A stretch of 64,000 nucleotides of DNA. Origin: Hyphomicrobiales bacterium (GTDB taxonomy: Bacteria; Pseudomonadota; Alphaproteobacteria; Rhizobiales; Rhizobiaceae). Location of the stretch: assembly GCA_900466475.1 (NCBI GenBank), contig UBMI01000016.1:115111-179110 (forward strand). Reading direction: 5' to 3'. The notes below the pieces were generated by a model. That model saw nothing but the letters and a program-made list of their open reading frames with translations. It did no database searches and was not told the DNA's origin. The position numbers and the translations under genes were made by a program. This document shows positions 25,105 through 33,522 of the stretch, piece after piece. Numbering within the stretch: position 1 is the stretch's first letter; the number at the start of each line of letters is the position of its first letter.

Positions 25105-26127
25105 GTGGCGCAGAAGATCAAGCTTTCGACGATCGCTGAAACGCTCGGCATTTCAACAGCGACCGTTTCCCTGGCCTTACGTGACAGTCCCCTTGTAGCC
25201 GGCAATACGCGGGAGAAGATCAAGGAACAGGCGCGCGCGCTCGGTTACATTTACAATCGCCGTGCCGCGAGCCTGCGTACGTCGCGCTCCGGCATTATCG
25301 GCGTTGTCGTCCACGACATCATGAACCCGTTCTATGGGGAAATCCTGAAGGCGATCGAAAGCGAACTCGACCGCAGCCGCCACACTTTCATTCTCTCCAA
25401 TCACTACGATTCCGTCGAGAAGCAGCGCACCTTCATCGAAACCCTGCTGCAGCTCGGTGGCGACGGGGTCATCATGTCGCCGGCTATCGGCACGCCGCCT
25501 GAGGATATCCAACTCGCAGAAGAGAACGGCATGCCGGCGATCCTGGTTGCGCGTTCGATGGACAGCCAGGATGTGCCGACTTACCGCGGCGACGACAGCT
25601 ATGGCATCTCGCTTGCCACAAACCACCTGATCGGTCTTGGCCACCGAACGATCGCCATGATCGGCGGCACGGACCAGACCTCGACCGGGCGTGACCGCTA
25701 CCAAGGCTACGTCAATGCGCTGCGCAAGGCCGGTATCGAGGTAGACCCGAACCTGCGCATTCCCGGCCCGCGCTCGAAGCAGGGCGGTTTCGAGGCCGCG
25801 GTGCATTTCCTGTCCCTGCCGCAAAAGCCAACAGCCGCGGTCTGCTGGAACGATCTGGTCGCGATCGGACTGATGAACGGTATCGCCCGCGCCGGTCTCG
25901 TGCCCGGCAGCGATATTTCGGTCACCGGGTATGACGATCTGGAAGAGGCCTCGATCGCGACACCTGCACTGACCACTGTCTGGAACGGCCAGACAGAGGT
26001 TGGACGTCTTGCGGCTCGCGCCCTACTTGATCGACTTGCCGGCAGCCATGAACCTGACGGCATCCATCTCATCAAGCCGGAAATGCGTATCCGCCAGTCC
26101 ACCAGCCCTTATCGGCCGCGTTCCTGA
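25105..26127 (+). CDS. LacI family transcriptional regulator
   Basis: The 340-residue protein has an N-terminal LacI HTH (LSTIAETLGISTATVSLALRD) and a periplasmic-binding-like sugar domain (from GIIGVVVHDIMNPFYGEILK). The start is GTG 25105, placed five bases after GGAGGAGGA; the extra six codons of the open frame include that ribosome site. The hydroxyacid dehydrogenase gene begins 24 bases downstream, so the two form an operon, and the repressor probably responds to a related sugar or sugar acid. Confidence 0.92.
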   Translation: MAQKIKLSTIAETLGISTATVSLALRDSPLVAGNTREKIKEQARALGYIYNRRAASLRTSRSGIIGVVVHDIMNPFYGEILKAIESELDRSRHTFILSNHYDSVEKQRTFIETLLQLGGDGVIMSPAIGTPPEDIQLAEENGMPAILVARSMDSQDVPTYRGDDSYGISLATNHLIGLGHRTIAMIGGTDQTSTGRDRYQGYVNALRKAGIEVDPNLRIPGPRSKQGGFEAAVHFLSLPQKPTAAVCWNDLVAIGLMNGIARAGLVPGSDISVTGYDDLEEASIATPALTTVWNGQTEVGRLAARALLDRLAGSHEPDGIHLIKPEMRIRQSTSPYRPRS

Positions 26128-26151
26128 CCGCCGAAGCCAAGAGGAAAAGCC

Positions 26152-27108
26152 ATGTCCCGTATTGCCGTTCTCGTTCCCGGGAAGATACATGATCGCGTTC
26201 TCGCCCAGCTGAAGGATAGCTTCGAGGTGATCAGCGTCGAGCGTGACGAGACGCTGAAACTTGATGCCGGGACGGCGCAACGCATCCGCGGCGTGGCACT
26301 CAGTGGCGCCTTCCCGGCGGTATGGTTCGAGCAACTGCCGAACATTGAGATCGTCGCCAGCTTCGGCGTGGGGTATGACGGTATCGATGCGAAGCTCGCA
26401 GGTTCGAAGGGCATCATCGTCACCAATACGCCCGACGTGCTCAATGATGAGGTGGCAGACACGGCAATTGCGCTTCTGCTTAACACCATACGCGAACTGC
26501 CGAAGGCTGAAGCCTGGTTGCGGGACGGCAACTGGAAGCCGGGCTCTGCCTATCCGCTGACGCGCTATTCGTTGAAAGGCCGGCATGTCGGGCTCTATGG
26601 CCTGGGCCGCATCGGCCTTGAGATCGCAAAGCGGCTGGAACCCTTCAAGGTAAAGATCAGCTACCACACGCGCTCGCGTCATGCCGATGCGCCCTATGAT
26701 TATCACCCGACGCTGAAGGGGCTTGCGGAAGCTGTCGATACGCTGGTCGCGATCGTGCCGAAGACACCGCAGACGCATAAGACGGTCAATGCAGACATTC
26801 TTTCCGCGCTTGGACCTGACGGCATCGTCGTCAATGTCGGCCGCGGCTGGACGGTGAATGAGGATGATCTGATCGCGGCGCTGAATGCAGGCACGATCGG
26901 TGGCGCCGGTCTTGACGTCTTCTATGACGAGCCGAATGTGCCGGCCGGTCTGCTTTCTGCGCCGAACACGGTGCTGGTGCCGCATATCGGCTCGGCATCC
27001 ATCCCAACGCGCAATGCCATGGCGGATCTGGTGGCGGAAAACCTTATTTCCTGGTTCGAGCAAGGCAAGCCGGTGACGCCGGTCGCCGAAACGCCGGTCA
27101 AGCAATAG
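26152..27108 (+). CDS. D-isomer 2-hydroxyacid dehydrogenase (hydroxypyruvate/glyoxylate reductase type)
   Basis: The 318-residue protein has the NAD(P) fold GLGRIGLEIAKRL (150-162) and the catalytic trio R231 (NVGRGW), E260 (YDEPNVP) and H278 (VPHIGSAS). It would interconvert 2-oxoacids such as hydroxypyruvate or glyoxylate with D-2-hydroxyacids in the cytoplasm. It is co-transcribed with the LacI regulator and ends at a hairpin terminator. Substrate is inferred only at family level. Confidence 0.9.
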   Translation: MSRIAVLVPGKIHDRVLAQLKDSFEVISVERDETLKLDAGTAQRIRGVALSGAFPAVWFEQLPNIEIVASFGVGYDGIDAKLAGSKGIIVTNTPDVLNDEVADTAIALLLNTIRELPKAEAWLRDGNWKPGSAYPLTRYSLKGRHVGLYGLGRIGLEIAKRLEPFKVKISYHTRSRHADAPYDYHPTLKGLAEAVDTLVAIVPKTPQTHKTVNADILSALGPDGIVVNVGRGWTVNEDDLIAALNAGTIGGAGLDVFYDEPNVPAGLLSAPNTVLVPHIGSASIPTRNAMADLVAENLISWFEQGKPVTPVAETPVKQ

Positions 27109-27117
27109 GCCTCTACG

Positions 27118-27149
27118 CACTCCTTTCGTGAAGGCGAAGGGAGTGTTTT
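27118..27149 (+). terminator. Intrinsic terminator
   Basis: An 11-base stem with one G-T pair (27118-27128 with 27135-27145), a 6-base loop and TTTT follow the hydroxyacid dehydrogenase gene. The next 220 bases to the aldo/keto reductase gene hold no gene that I can support. Confidence 0.75.
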
Positions 27150-27370
27150 CGCTTATTCCTATTTTGCCCTTGGTCTTTTTCCAGTTTCCTACTTGGTCAG
27201 CGGGGAAGGATTGGCTATGGTTAGCCCCGGCCGCGTCATTCCCAGCGACCGCGATTATCATCGGCGGCATCTCGCCGTCTCAAGCACACACATAGCGATT
27301 TGATCGGGGAGCGTCTGCTCCGCCCGGCGCATTTTGCCGCCGGCAGCCGGCACTTCTGAAGGAGGCAGAA

Positions 27371-28402
27371 ATGGATTATCGCAAGCTCGGTCCCAGCGGG
27401 GCCATCGTCACCGCATATTGCCTGGGTACCATGACGTTCGGGAAGGAGTCCGATGAGGCAGCTTCCTTCAAGATCCTCGACGATTACTTCGCCTGGGGCG
27501 GCAATTTCATCGACACGGCAGACGTCTACAGCGCGGGTGCATCGGAGGAGATCATCGGCCGCTGGCTCAAGGCCCGCCCCACACAGGCACGGCAGGCTGT
27601 CATCGCCACCAAGGGCCGCTTCCCGATGGGCGACGGGCCGAACGATATCGGCCTTTCACGTCGCCACCTCAATCAGGCGCTGAACGACTCGCTGCGCCGT
27701 CTCGGTGTCGAGCACATCGATCTCTACCAGATGCATGCGTGGGATGCGCTGACACCGATCGAGGAAACCCTTCGCTTCCTCGACGATGCCGTCCGTGCCG
27801 GCAAGATCGGCTATTACGGTTTCTCCAACTACGTTGGCTGGCACATTGCCAAGGCTTCTGAAATCGCCAAGGCGCAGGGTTACACGCGCCCGGTGACCCT
27901 GCAGCCGCAATATAACCTGCTGATGCGCGACATCGAACTCGAGATCGTTGATGCTTGCCAGGATGCCGGCATGGGCCTTTTGCCCTGGTCGCCGCTTGGT
28001 GGCGGCTGGCTGACCGGCAAGTACCGGCGCGACGAGATGCCAACGGGTGCGACGCGCCTCGGCGAAAATCCCAATCGCGGCGGCGAGGCCTATGCGGCCC
28101 GCAATGCCCAGGAACGGACCTGGGATATTATCGTGGCGGTCGAGGAGATCGCCAAGACCCGGGGTGTCAGCATGGCACAGGTTGCGCTTTCGTGGGTCGC
28201 GGCGCGTCCGGCCGTGACCTCGGTCATTCTCGGTGCCCGCACATCAGAACAGCTCGCCGACAATCTCGGCGCTGCGGAATTGGTGCTTTCGGCTGAAGAG
28301 ACGACCAGGCTCAACGAGATCAGTGCGCCGACGCCGGGGCAATATCCCTATGGCGTCAATGGTACCAACCAGCGTCACCGCAAGATCGAAGGCGGTCGCT
28401 GA
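27371..28402 (+). CDS. Aldo/keto reductase
   Basis: The 343-residue protein carries the complete catalytic tetrad D48, Y53 (FIDTADVY), K81 (IATKGRF) and H122 (YQMHAWD), and the C-terminal NADPH-binding segment (SVILGARTSEQLADNL). It is of the YajO/AKR12-like length group and would reduce aldehydes or sugars, or oxidise alcohols, with NADP(H). The ATG follows GAAGGAGG. It is a single gene between two terminators. Confidence 0.93.
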   Translation: MDYRKLGPSGAIVTAYCLGTMTFGKESDEAASFKILDDYFAWGGNFIDTADVYSAGASEEIIGRWLKARPTQARQAVIATKGRFPMGDGPNDIGLSRRHLNQALNDSLRRLGVEHIDLYQMHAWDALTPIEETLRFLDDAVRAGKIGYYGFSNYVGWHIAKASEIAKAQGYTRPVTLQPQYNLLMRDIELEIVDACQDAGMGLLPWSPLGGGWLTGKYRRDEMPTGATRLGENPNRGGEAYAARNAQERTWDIIVAVEEIAKTRGVSMAQVALSWVAARPAVTSVILGARTSEQLADNLGAAELVLSAEETTRLNEISAPTPGQYPYGVNGTNQRHRKIEGGR

Positions 28403-28422
28403 GCCTATAGACTGGAAGAAGA

Positions 28423-28453
28423 AAGGCCGTCGGAAAGATCCGGCGGCCTTTTC
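28423..28453. terminator. Bidirectional intrinsic terminator
   Basis: An 11-base stem with one G-T pair (28423-28433 with 28440-28450) and 6-base loop, with A before and T after, lie between the convergent aldo/keto reductase and amidotransferase genes. Confidence 0.8.
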
Positions 28454-28456
28454 GTT

Positions 28457-29236
28457 TCAGGCGATTGCCTGCGCCGGCCGTGACGGCAGCTTGCCGGCCC
28501 CATAATCTCTGACAGCGTCGCCGAATGCCGTGAAGATCCTGTTGGACGGTTTGTCGGTTTCGGCCCAGTATTCCGGGTGCCATTGCACACCGACGGCGAA
28601 GGCCTTGGCGTCGATGACGGAGACTGCTTCTATGGTCCCGTCCTCTGCCGTGGCTTCGACCTGCAGACGAGGCGCGGTCTTGGCAATAGCCTGGCGATGC
28701 AATGAGTTCACGCGGATTTCGCCGGCGCCAATGATGCCAGCGATGCAGGAACCCTCCTTGACGAAGACACTCTGGCGGATCGCATACATGCCGTCGCGGT
28801 CAGTCACATCGGGCTTGCGATGATCCCATATACCGGGCTGTTCCTGAATTTCGCTGGCGAGCGAGCCACCCAGCGCAACATTAAGTTCCTGAATGCCGCG
28901 GCAGATCGCCAGAAGCGGGATGGCGCGGTCGATTGCGCGGCGGATCAGCGGCAGGCTCGTTGCGTCCCGGGCCGGGTCAAAGGGGCCATCGGCCTCGGCG
29001 GCTTCGATGCCGTAGAGCGAGGGATGCACATTGCTGGCCGAGCCGGAAACCAGTACGCCGTCGACACGATCCAGAATTGCGTCCGTATCATAACCTTCCT
29101 CGAAGGCCGGGATGATGAAGGCCATCACACCGGCAGCATTCAGCGCTGCGCGCAGATACTGATGCTGGGCGGCATGCCACGTCGCGCCATCTAGACTGCG
29201 GATATCGGCAGGAATCGCAACGATCGGTTTCGTCAT
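28457..29236 (-). CDS. Gamma-glutamyl-gamma-aminobutyrate hydrolase family (class I amidotransferase, PuuD-like)
   Basis: The 259-residue protein has a class I glutamine amidotransferase triad: nucleophile C112 in LAICRGIQELN, and H220 and E222 in VQWHPEYW. The VLVSGSASNVHPSLY segment is typical of the PuuD group. PuuD releases GABA from gamma-glutamyl-GABA during putrescine breakdown; other members act on other gamma-glutamyl amines. The putrescine-forming decarboxylase is elsewhere in the window, so no operon link is shown. Confidence 0.88.
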   Translation of the reverse strand: MTKPIVAIPADIRSLDGATWHAAQHQYLRAALNAAGVMAFIIPAFEEGYDTDAILDRVDGVLVSGSASNVHPSLYGIEAAEADGPFDPARDATSLPLIRRAIDRAIPLLAICRGIQELNVALGGSLASEIQEQPGIWDHRKPDVTDRDGMYAIRQSVFVKEGSCIAGIIGAGEIRVNSLHRQAIAKTAPRLQVEATAEDGTIEAVSVIDAKAFAVGVQWHPEYWAETDKPSNRIFTAFGDAVRDYGAGKLPSRPAQAIA

Positions 29237-29569
29237 TTTCGCCCCGGAGAAATTATAATGGACGTTTCTGCGGCCAGAATGGCCAGCAAGTCAACGTTTG
29301 GATGCAGGCGGTGGCCAAATTGCGGCGGCTGGAATGTCCAACGCTTGTTCGGATCTGGCTAAGTAATTGAATATAAAGTTTTCTGGTTTCTTCAAGTTTC
29401 AGGTGCGACGATTGTTGGAATGTCTGCGAACGCATCCGATATTCTGAGAGATCGTGTTGCCGAGTGTCATCCCTTGAATTACATTCCAGCCGATTTATGC
29501 AACCTGTGTTCGTAACTTTCGCGCGACCTCTTGGGTCGTATCGGCAAGGGGACTAAGAGGACTGACGCC
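29237..29569. other. 333-base divergent region before the TelA-like operon
   Basis: No gene is supported here. The region is richer in A and T than its surroundings. On the plus strand a weak sigma70-like pair is seen (TTGAAT 29474-29479, TATGCA 29496-29501, spacing 16). A small hairpin CGACC-N5-GGTCG at 29524-29538 lies just before the ribosome site (AAGAGGA) of the TelA-like gene. Promoters for both divergent genes must lie here. Confidence 0.4.
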
Positions 29570-30736
29570 ATGTCGGAACCGAAGACGACGGCACTCGAGA
29601 CGAAAACTGACCTGATGCCCTCGGTCGCGGCGGGTGGCCCGCCCGCTATCGTCACGGTCGTTCTTCCGCCGGAAAAGGGAGGCGATGTCAGTGATCTGGC
29701 AGAACGTTATCGGTTGGCAACTGCAGAGCCGCATACGCTGATCACTTTCGGCCAGGAGGCGATCGGCAGCTTCGGCGCCAAGCTTGATACGATCCTCTCG
29801 CAGATTACCAACGCCCAGTCGCCCGTGCTTTTCGAACTCTTCCGAACGATCAGGGAAGGTGTGAAAGATGCGGATCTGAAGGAGCTCGAAGCAAGCATCC
29901 GGGAGAAGTTGAAGGGCGGCTTCTTCGAACGCCTGCTGATGGCGATCGGCCTCGGTGATCCTGCCAAACGGCTGAAGACGGTGACGGACGAAGTGCGCGG
30001 CATGCTGCAGAGCAAGGCCAAGTCGCTCGGCGATCTCATCAAGCCGATGGAAGCACAGATCGACGAGGAGAGCGGCAAGCTTATCCTCGAAGTGTCGCGC
30101 ATGAGCACGCTGGCAGAAGGCTATCGCGATACCATCGTGTCACTCGGCGTTTTTGTCGAGGCGGGCCGACATATCCTCGCAGAGGCAATGCGGGAGCTCG
30201 AACGGCTGAAGCAGGAGGCCGTCTCCGGGGATCCGCTGAAGGTTCAGGAAGCCCGCGACTTCTCGCAGAAGCTCGACATCTTCCAGAACCGTGTGCTCGT
30301 TCTCGAAACGGCTTATGCCAAGGCGCCGACGGATCTCGACTCGATCGGCATTGCGCGGGGTGCGGCCCTGGCGACCCTTGCGGATACCGTCACTTCCGCC
30401 AATGCCGAGTTCAACGATATCAAGTCGATCCTCATCAGGCTGCACGCGCTTTTCCAGATGCAGTCGATTCAGCAGATCAATGCCATGCGGCGCGAATTGC
30501 GCGCTTCGTTGCAGCAATACGGCTCGCAAGTGCTCGAAGATGTTTCGGTCAATGCCGTCAAGGCGGCCGGTGAAACCCGGCTTGCCGATGCCGATCTCGT
30601 GCTCGGGACCGCGCAGCGACTGCGAGCAATCGCCGACAAGGTCGTCGCCGAAGGCGAACGCAACAAGGAGCGCTATGCCGCTGCCCGCACCAAGCTTGAA
30701 CAAGCACGCCAGATCGTGACTGCCCGCCCGATCTGA
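29570..30736 (+). CDS. Toxic anion resistance protein, TelA/KlaA-like
   Basis: The 388-residue, almost wholly helical protein matches the TelA family pattern: EAIGSFGAKLDTILSQI at the N-terminal side, and LFQMQSIQQINAMRREL and the NAVKAAGETRLADADLVLG region near the end. TelA proteins go with TerD-type stress proteins and are tied to tellurite and other stress resistance; the mechanism is unclear. ATG 29570 follows AAGAGGA; the 13-codon extension from 29531 covers that site and is rejected. It is the first gene of a four-gene operon with close spacing (23 bases to the next). Confidence 0.88.
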   Translation: MSEPKTTALETKTDLMPSVAAGGPPAIVTVVLPPEKGGDVSDLAERYRLATAEPHTLITFGQEAIGSFGAKLDTILSQITNAQSPVLFELFRTIREGVKDADLKELEASIREKLKGGFFERLLMAIGLGDPAKRLKTVTDEVRGMLQSKAKSLGDLIKPMEAQIDEESGKLILEVSRMSTLAEGYRDTIVSLGVFVEAGRHILAEAMRELERLKQEAVSGDPLKVQEARDFSQKLDIFQNRVLVLETAYAKAPTDLDSIGIARGAALATLADTVTSANAEFNDIKSILIRLHALFQMQSIQQINAMRRELRASLQQYGSQVLEDVSVNAVKAAGETRLADADLVLGTAQRLRAIADKVVAEGERNKERYAAARTKLEQARQIVTARPI

Positions 30737-30759
30737 GATCTCAGGAGAAAGACAAGCGC

Positions 30760-31467
30760 ATGGCAACCTTCAATCTCAACAAAGGTCAGTCGTTCCAGAT
30801 CCAGAAGGAGATCCAGCTCGTTCATTCCGGACTGGTCTGGGATCCGCCGGAAGGTTCCGGCCCGGCCTTCGATCTCGACGTGCATTGTTTCGCGCTGGTT
30901 CATCCCGGCGGCGATTCCAACAGGGCACGGCTCTATAATGATGGGTCGCATGCGCTGTGCTACGCCTTCGTGCGCAGCTCCAGCAATCCCGAAGGCTCGC
31001 TTTCCAAGAATGCAGATGGATCCTTCCAGACGGATGACGGCTCGATGTGGCACGAGCGCGACGACCGCACCGGACGCGGCGCTCTCACGAAGCCGGAGCC
31101 TGATGACGATGATGGTGACGAAGACCATCATGGCGGGGGCCATCACGACGAGGGTTTTCGCGAGGAGTTCAAGATCGTGCTGGCGAAGTTGCCGCGCGAA
31201 ATCTCCGAACTCGCCGTCTGGGCAACGATCCATGACGCCGCGCGCAAGAAGCAGGATTTCGGCAAGGTCAAGAACGCCTATATCGAAGTCTGTGATGCGA
31301 TGGACGACGAACTTTGCCGCTATCAGCTGACGGCGGAATTTGCCGGCAAGACGACGATCCAGGTCGCATCCTTCCTGAAGCAGGCGGATGGATCCTGGAA
31401 ATTCTATGCCGTCGGCGCGGGATCGAACGCGGGTCTCGGCGACGTCATCCAGGCCTATCTCGGCTGA
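30760..31467 (+). CDS. TerD-like stress protein with His/Asp insert
   Basis: The 235-residue protein has TerD features: NLNKGQSF at the start, FDLDVHCFAL (37-46), DDRTGRG (101-107), then FKIVLAKLPREISELAVWATIHDA and the C-terminal GxxxxxWKFYAVGAG strand. TerD domains bind calcium. Just after the DRTG loop, this protein has an insert of about 18 residues rich in Asp and His (114-131), not seen in ordinary TerD. It is the second gene of the cluster, with AGGAGA before the ATG, and 13 bases before the next start. Confidence 0.88.
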   Translation: MATFNLNKGQSFQIQKEIQLVHSGLVWDPPEGSGPAFDLDVHCFALVHPGGDSNRARLYNDGSHALCYAFVRSSSNPEGSLSKNADGSFQTDDGSMWHERDDRTGRGALTKPEPDDDDGDEDHHGGGHHDEGFREEFKIVLAKLPREISELAVWATIHDAARKKQDFGKVKNAYIEVCDAMDDELCRYQLTAEFAGKTTIQVASFLKQADGSWKFYAVGAGSNAGLGDVIQAYLG

Positions 31468-31480
31468 GCGGAGGCTCTGC

Positions 31481-32518
31481 TTGACCAGCGGCAAGGCAGA
31501 TGAACCGCCGGCGAAAAAGCCGGGCGGATCACCCAGGGTGCTTTTTCCGGAAAGCGCCGCGCCCGAGCCTGTTGCCGATCAGAAGGGCGGGAGCCGGCAG
31601 CCGAAAGTGCTGTTCGGTGCGCCCCGAGCCCCGACACCCAAGGGCGACCGCCCTCGGGTTCTTGCCGCGGGAGAGATCAGGCGCCGCATCTCCTGCAGCG
31701 TGGCTGAGCTTCAGGACATGGATGCGAGCGTAACGGAGGCGGCTGCGAAAGCGGCGTTGCGGATCGTCGACAGCATCAATCTCGACGATCATTATTTCGA
31801 TGACGTGGTTCGTTTCGGTGCTTTTCTGCAGACCGAGCATGGCAGGCTGGCGGACGGCGAACTCAAGATCGTCAGCAGTGACGTCTTGGCGCGGGGGCGG
31901 CAGCTTTCCGCCGAGCTGCTGCAGCGCCTGACGGAACTCGATCCTGACAGGGTATTTGCGGTCCGTGGCGGTTTTCTCGACACTGTCAAAGCTCTCGCGG
32001 CGCCCCGTGACCCGGCAGGCCTCTTTTCGCGCCTCTATCCGGAGGTGCGAAAATCGGTGGCGGAGCTCGATGCGCTTGCGCCCGACATCGTTGCCGTTGC
32101 CAATCAGGTGCGCGCTGTCGGCAAGGCCTATAAGACGCTCGCGAACAATCTTGCTGCGCATATTCTTGCCGGTCGATTCCTCGTCCATCACATCGGCAGC
32201 CTTCAACTGCCCGAGCGCGAGCGGCAGGCTCATTATGCCTCGCAGTCTGAAGCCCTGGAAACGCGGACATCAAGCCTTTCAGCGACGAAAGCGACCGTCG
32301 AGATGAGCATCTGGACCGTTGCAGCGGTCTCGCAGGAAATCGACGCGCTCGCCCGCGCAGCGGAGGGATTGCTGCAGGAAGACCTGCCGGCCTGGCATGC
32401 TGCCTACTCCGCGGCGCTGACAGCTCAATCGGCGGAGCTGGCAAGCACACGCACGCCGCTTCGCAATCTTCACACCCGGATACTTGGCAAATTCAAACTG
32501 GAGAGGAACAGGCCGTGA
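31481..32518 (+). CDS. Unknown helical protein of the TelA/TerD operon with repeated P-(R/K)-V-L motif
   Basis: I do not recognise this family. The 345-residue protein has a disordered Pro/Lys-rich N-terminus with three spaced short motifs (PRVLF 18-22, PKVLF 41-45, PRVLA 58-62), then an all-helical region with coiled-coil character to the end. No signal peptide or membrane helix is seen. The start is TTG 31481, six bases after GGAGG; the frame is open from 31388, inside the TerD-like gene. Its stop overlaps the next start as GTGA, so translation is coupled to the VWA gene. The repeated motif suggests a docking tail for a partner, perhaps TelA, TerD or VWA (inference). Confidence 0.75.
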   Translation: MTSGKADEPPAKKPGGSPRVLFPESAAPEPVADQKGGSRQPKVLFGAPRAPTPKGDRPRVLAAGEIRRRISCSVAELQDMDASVTEAAAKAALRIVDSINLDDHYFDDVVRFGAFLQTEHGRLADGELKIVSSDVLARGRQLSAELLQRLTELDPDRVFAVRGGFLDTVKALAAPRDPAGLFSRLYPEVRKSVAELDALAPDIVAVANQVRAVGKAYKTLANNLAAHILAGRFLVHHIGSLQLPERERQAHYASQSEALETRTSSLSATKATVEMSIWTVAAVSQEIDALARAAEGLLQEDLPAWHAAYSAALTAQSAELASTRTPLRNLHTRILGKFKLERNRP

Positions 32519-33294
32519 CGACATTCAAATTGCAGAAACCGGAGGAAGAGGTTCGCCGTGTCGGTTTCGTTTTGCAGAAGCAGGGCATTCACGAGCGCAT
32601 ACCGGCGCAGGTCGGCATCAACATCGACGTCTCTGGCTCCATGAGCGAGCTTTTCAAATCCGGCGCTGTGCAGGCCGCGCTGGAGCGCATTCTTCCCGTT
32701 GCTCTGTATTTCGACGATGACGGGCGTATCGATACCTGGGTGTTTTCCAACAGGCAGAACATGGCGTCTCTGACGCCGGCCACGGCCAAGAATTACGACG
32801 GTTACGTTCAGCGTGAAATCGTCGCCAACAAAGAACTGGAGTCGATCCTGTGGGGCGGCACGGACTACGGTCCAGTCATCCGGTCGAATCTGATGACCTA
32901 TGGTCTGATGGAAGAAGAATGGGCAGGCGGCCTGCTGGGCATGATCTTCGGCATGCGGCGTGATGCCTTCGGTGAAGAAACGCGATCAGGCACGCCGGCA
33001 ATCAACTATTTCCTGACGGACGGGGAAAATGCCGACCGGGACGCTGCCTGGGAATTGCTGCAGAAGGCCGAACGGGCTGAATCGCAGATCTACTACGTGA
33101 TGGTCGGTATCGGCGATGAGAAGTTCGAATTCCTGCGCAACGCCGCCGAGCATTTCCCGAATGTCGGCTTCGTCAGCGTCCGGGACCTCGGAAAATTTGT
33201 CGGCAGCGACGATGCCTACGAAAAACTGCTTCCGGCCGAACTCTGCACCTGGCTGAAACATGAGCATGACGATGAGGATGACGATCATCATTGA
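32515..33294 (+). CDS. VWA domain protein (TerF-like) with His/Asp tail
   Basis: The 259-residue protein is a von Willebrand A domain with an intact MIDAS motif D38-x-S40-x-S42 (DVSGSMS), a Thr in the WGGTDYGP loop and an Asp in NYFLTDGEN. It ends in an acidic and His-rich tail (KHEHDDEDDDHH, residues 247-258). The N-terminal FKLQKPEEEVRRVGFVLQKQG is like TerF/TerY proteins. The start is GTG 32515, overlapping the previous stop by four bases. VWA proteins in Ter systems are thought to act as metal-dependent hubs. It is the last gene of the operon. Confidence 0.87.
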   Translation: MTTFKLQKPEEEVRRVGFVLQKQGIHERIPAQVGINIDVSGSMSELFKSGAVQAALERILPVALYFDDDGRIDTWVFSNRQNMASLTPATAKNYDGYVQREIVANKELESILWGGTDYGPVIRSNLMTYGLMEEEWAGGLLGMIFGMRRDAFGEETRSGTPAINYFLTDGENADRDAAWELLQKAERAESQIYYVMVGIGDEKFEFLRNAAEHFPNVGFVSVRDLGKFVGSDDAYEKLLPAELCTWLKHEHDDEDDDHH

Positions 33295-33522
33295 CCGTTT
33301 GCCCTGAAGGCAAGCCCGGTCGCTTCATCGCGCAAGCGGCCGGCAGGATGTAGCTAAGCCGCTGATTTCGATGGATGTGTGGCTTGCGCCACAGAAGCGT
33401 CGTGATCCCAAAGACTAATAGACTAAAGCTTGAAACGCTTCTTCCGCCATGCTTAGCTTTGCCATTACTGCGGGTAGGGGTGAGGATTGACCACGCAGTG
33501 CCATCTATACGGGAGGTTTTTG

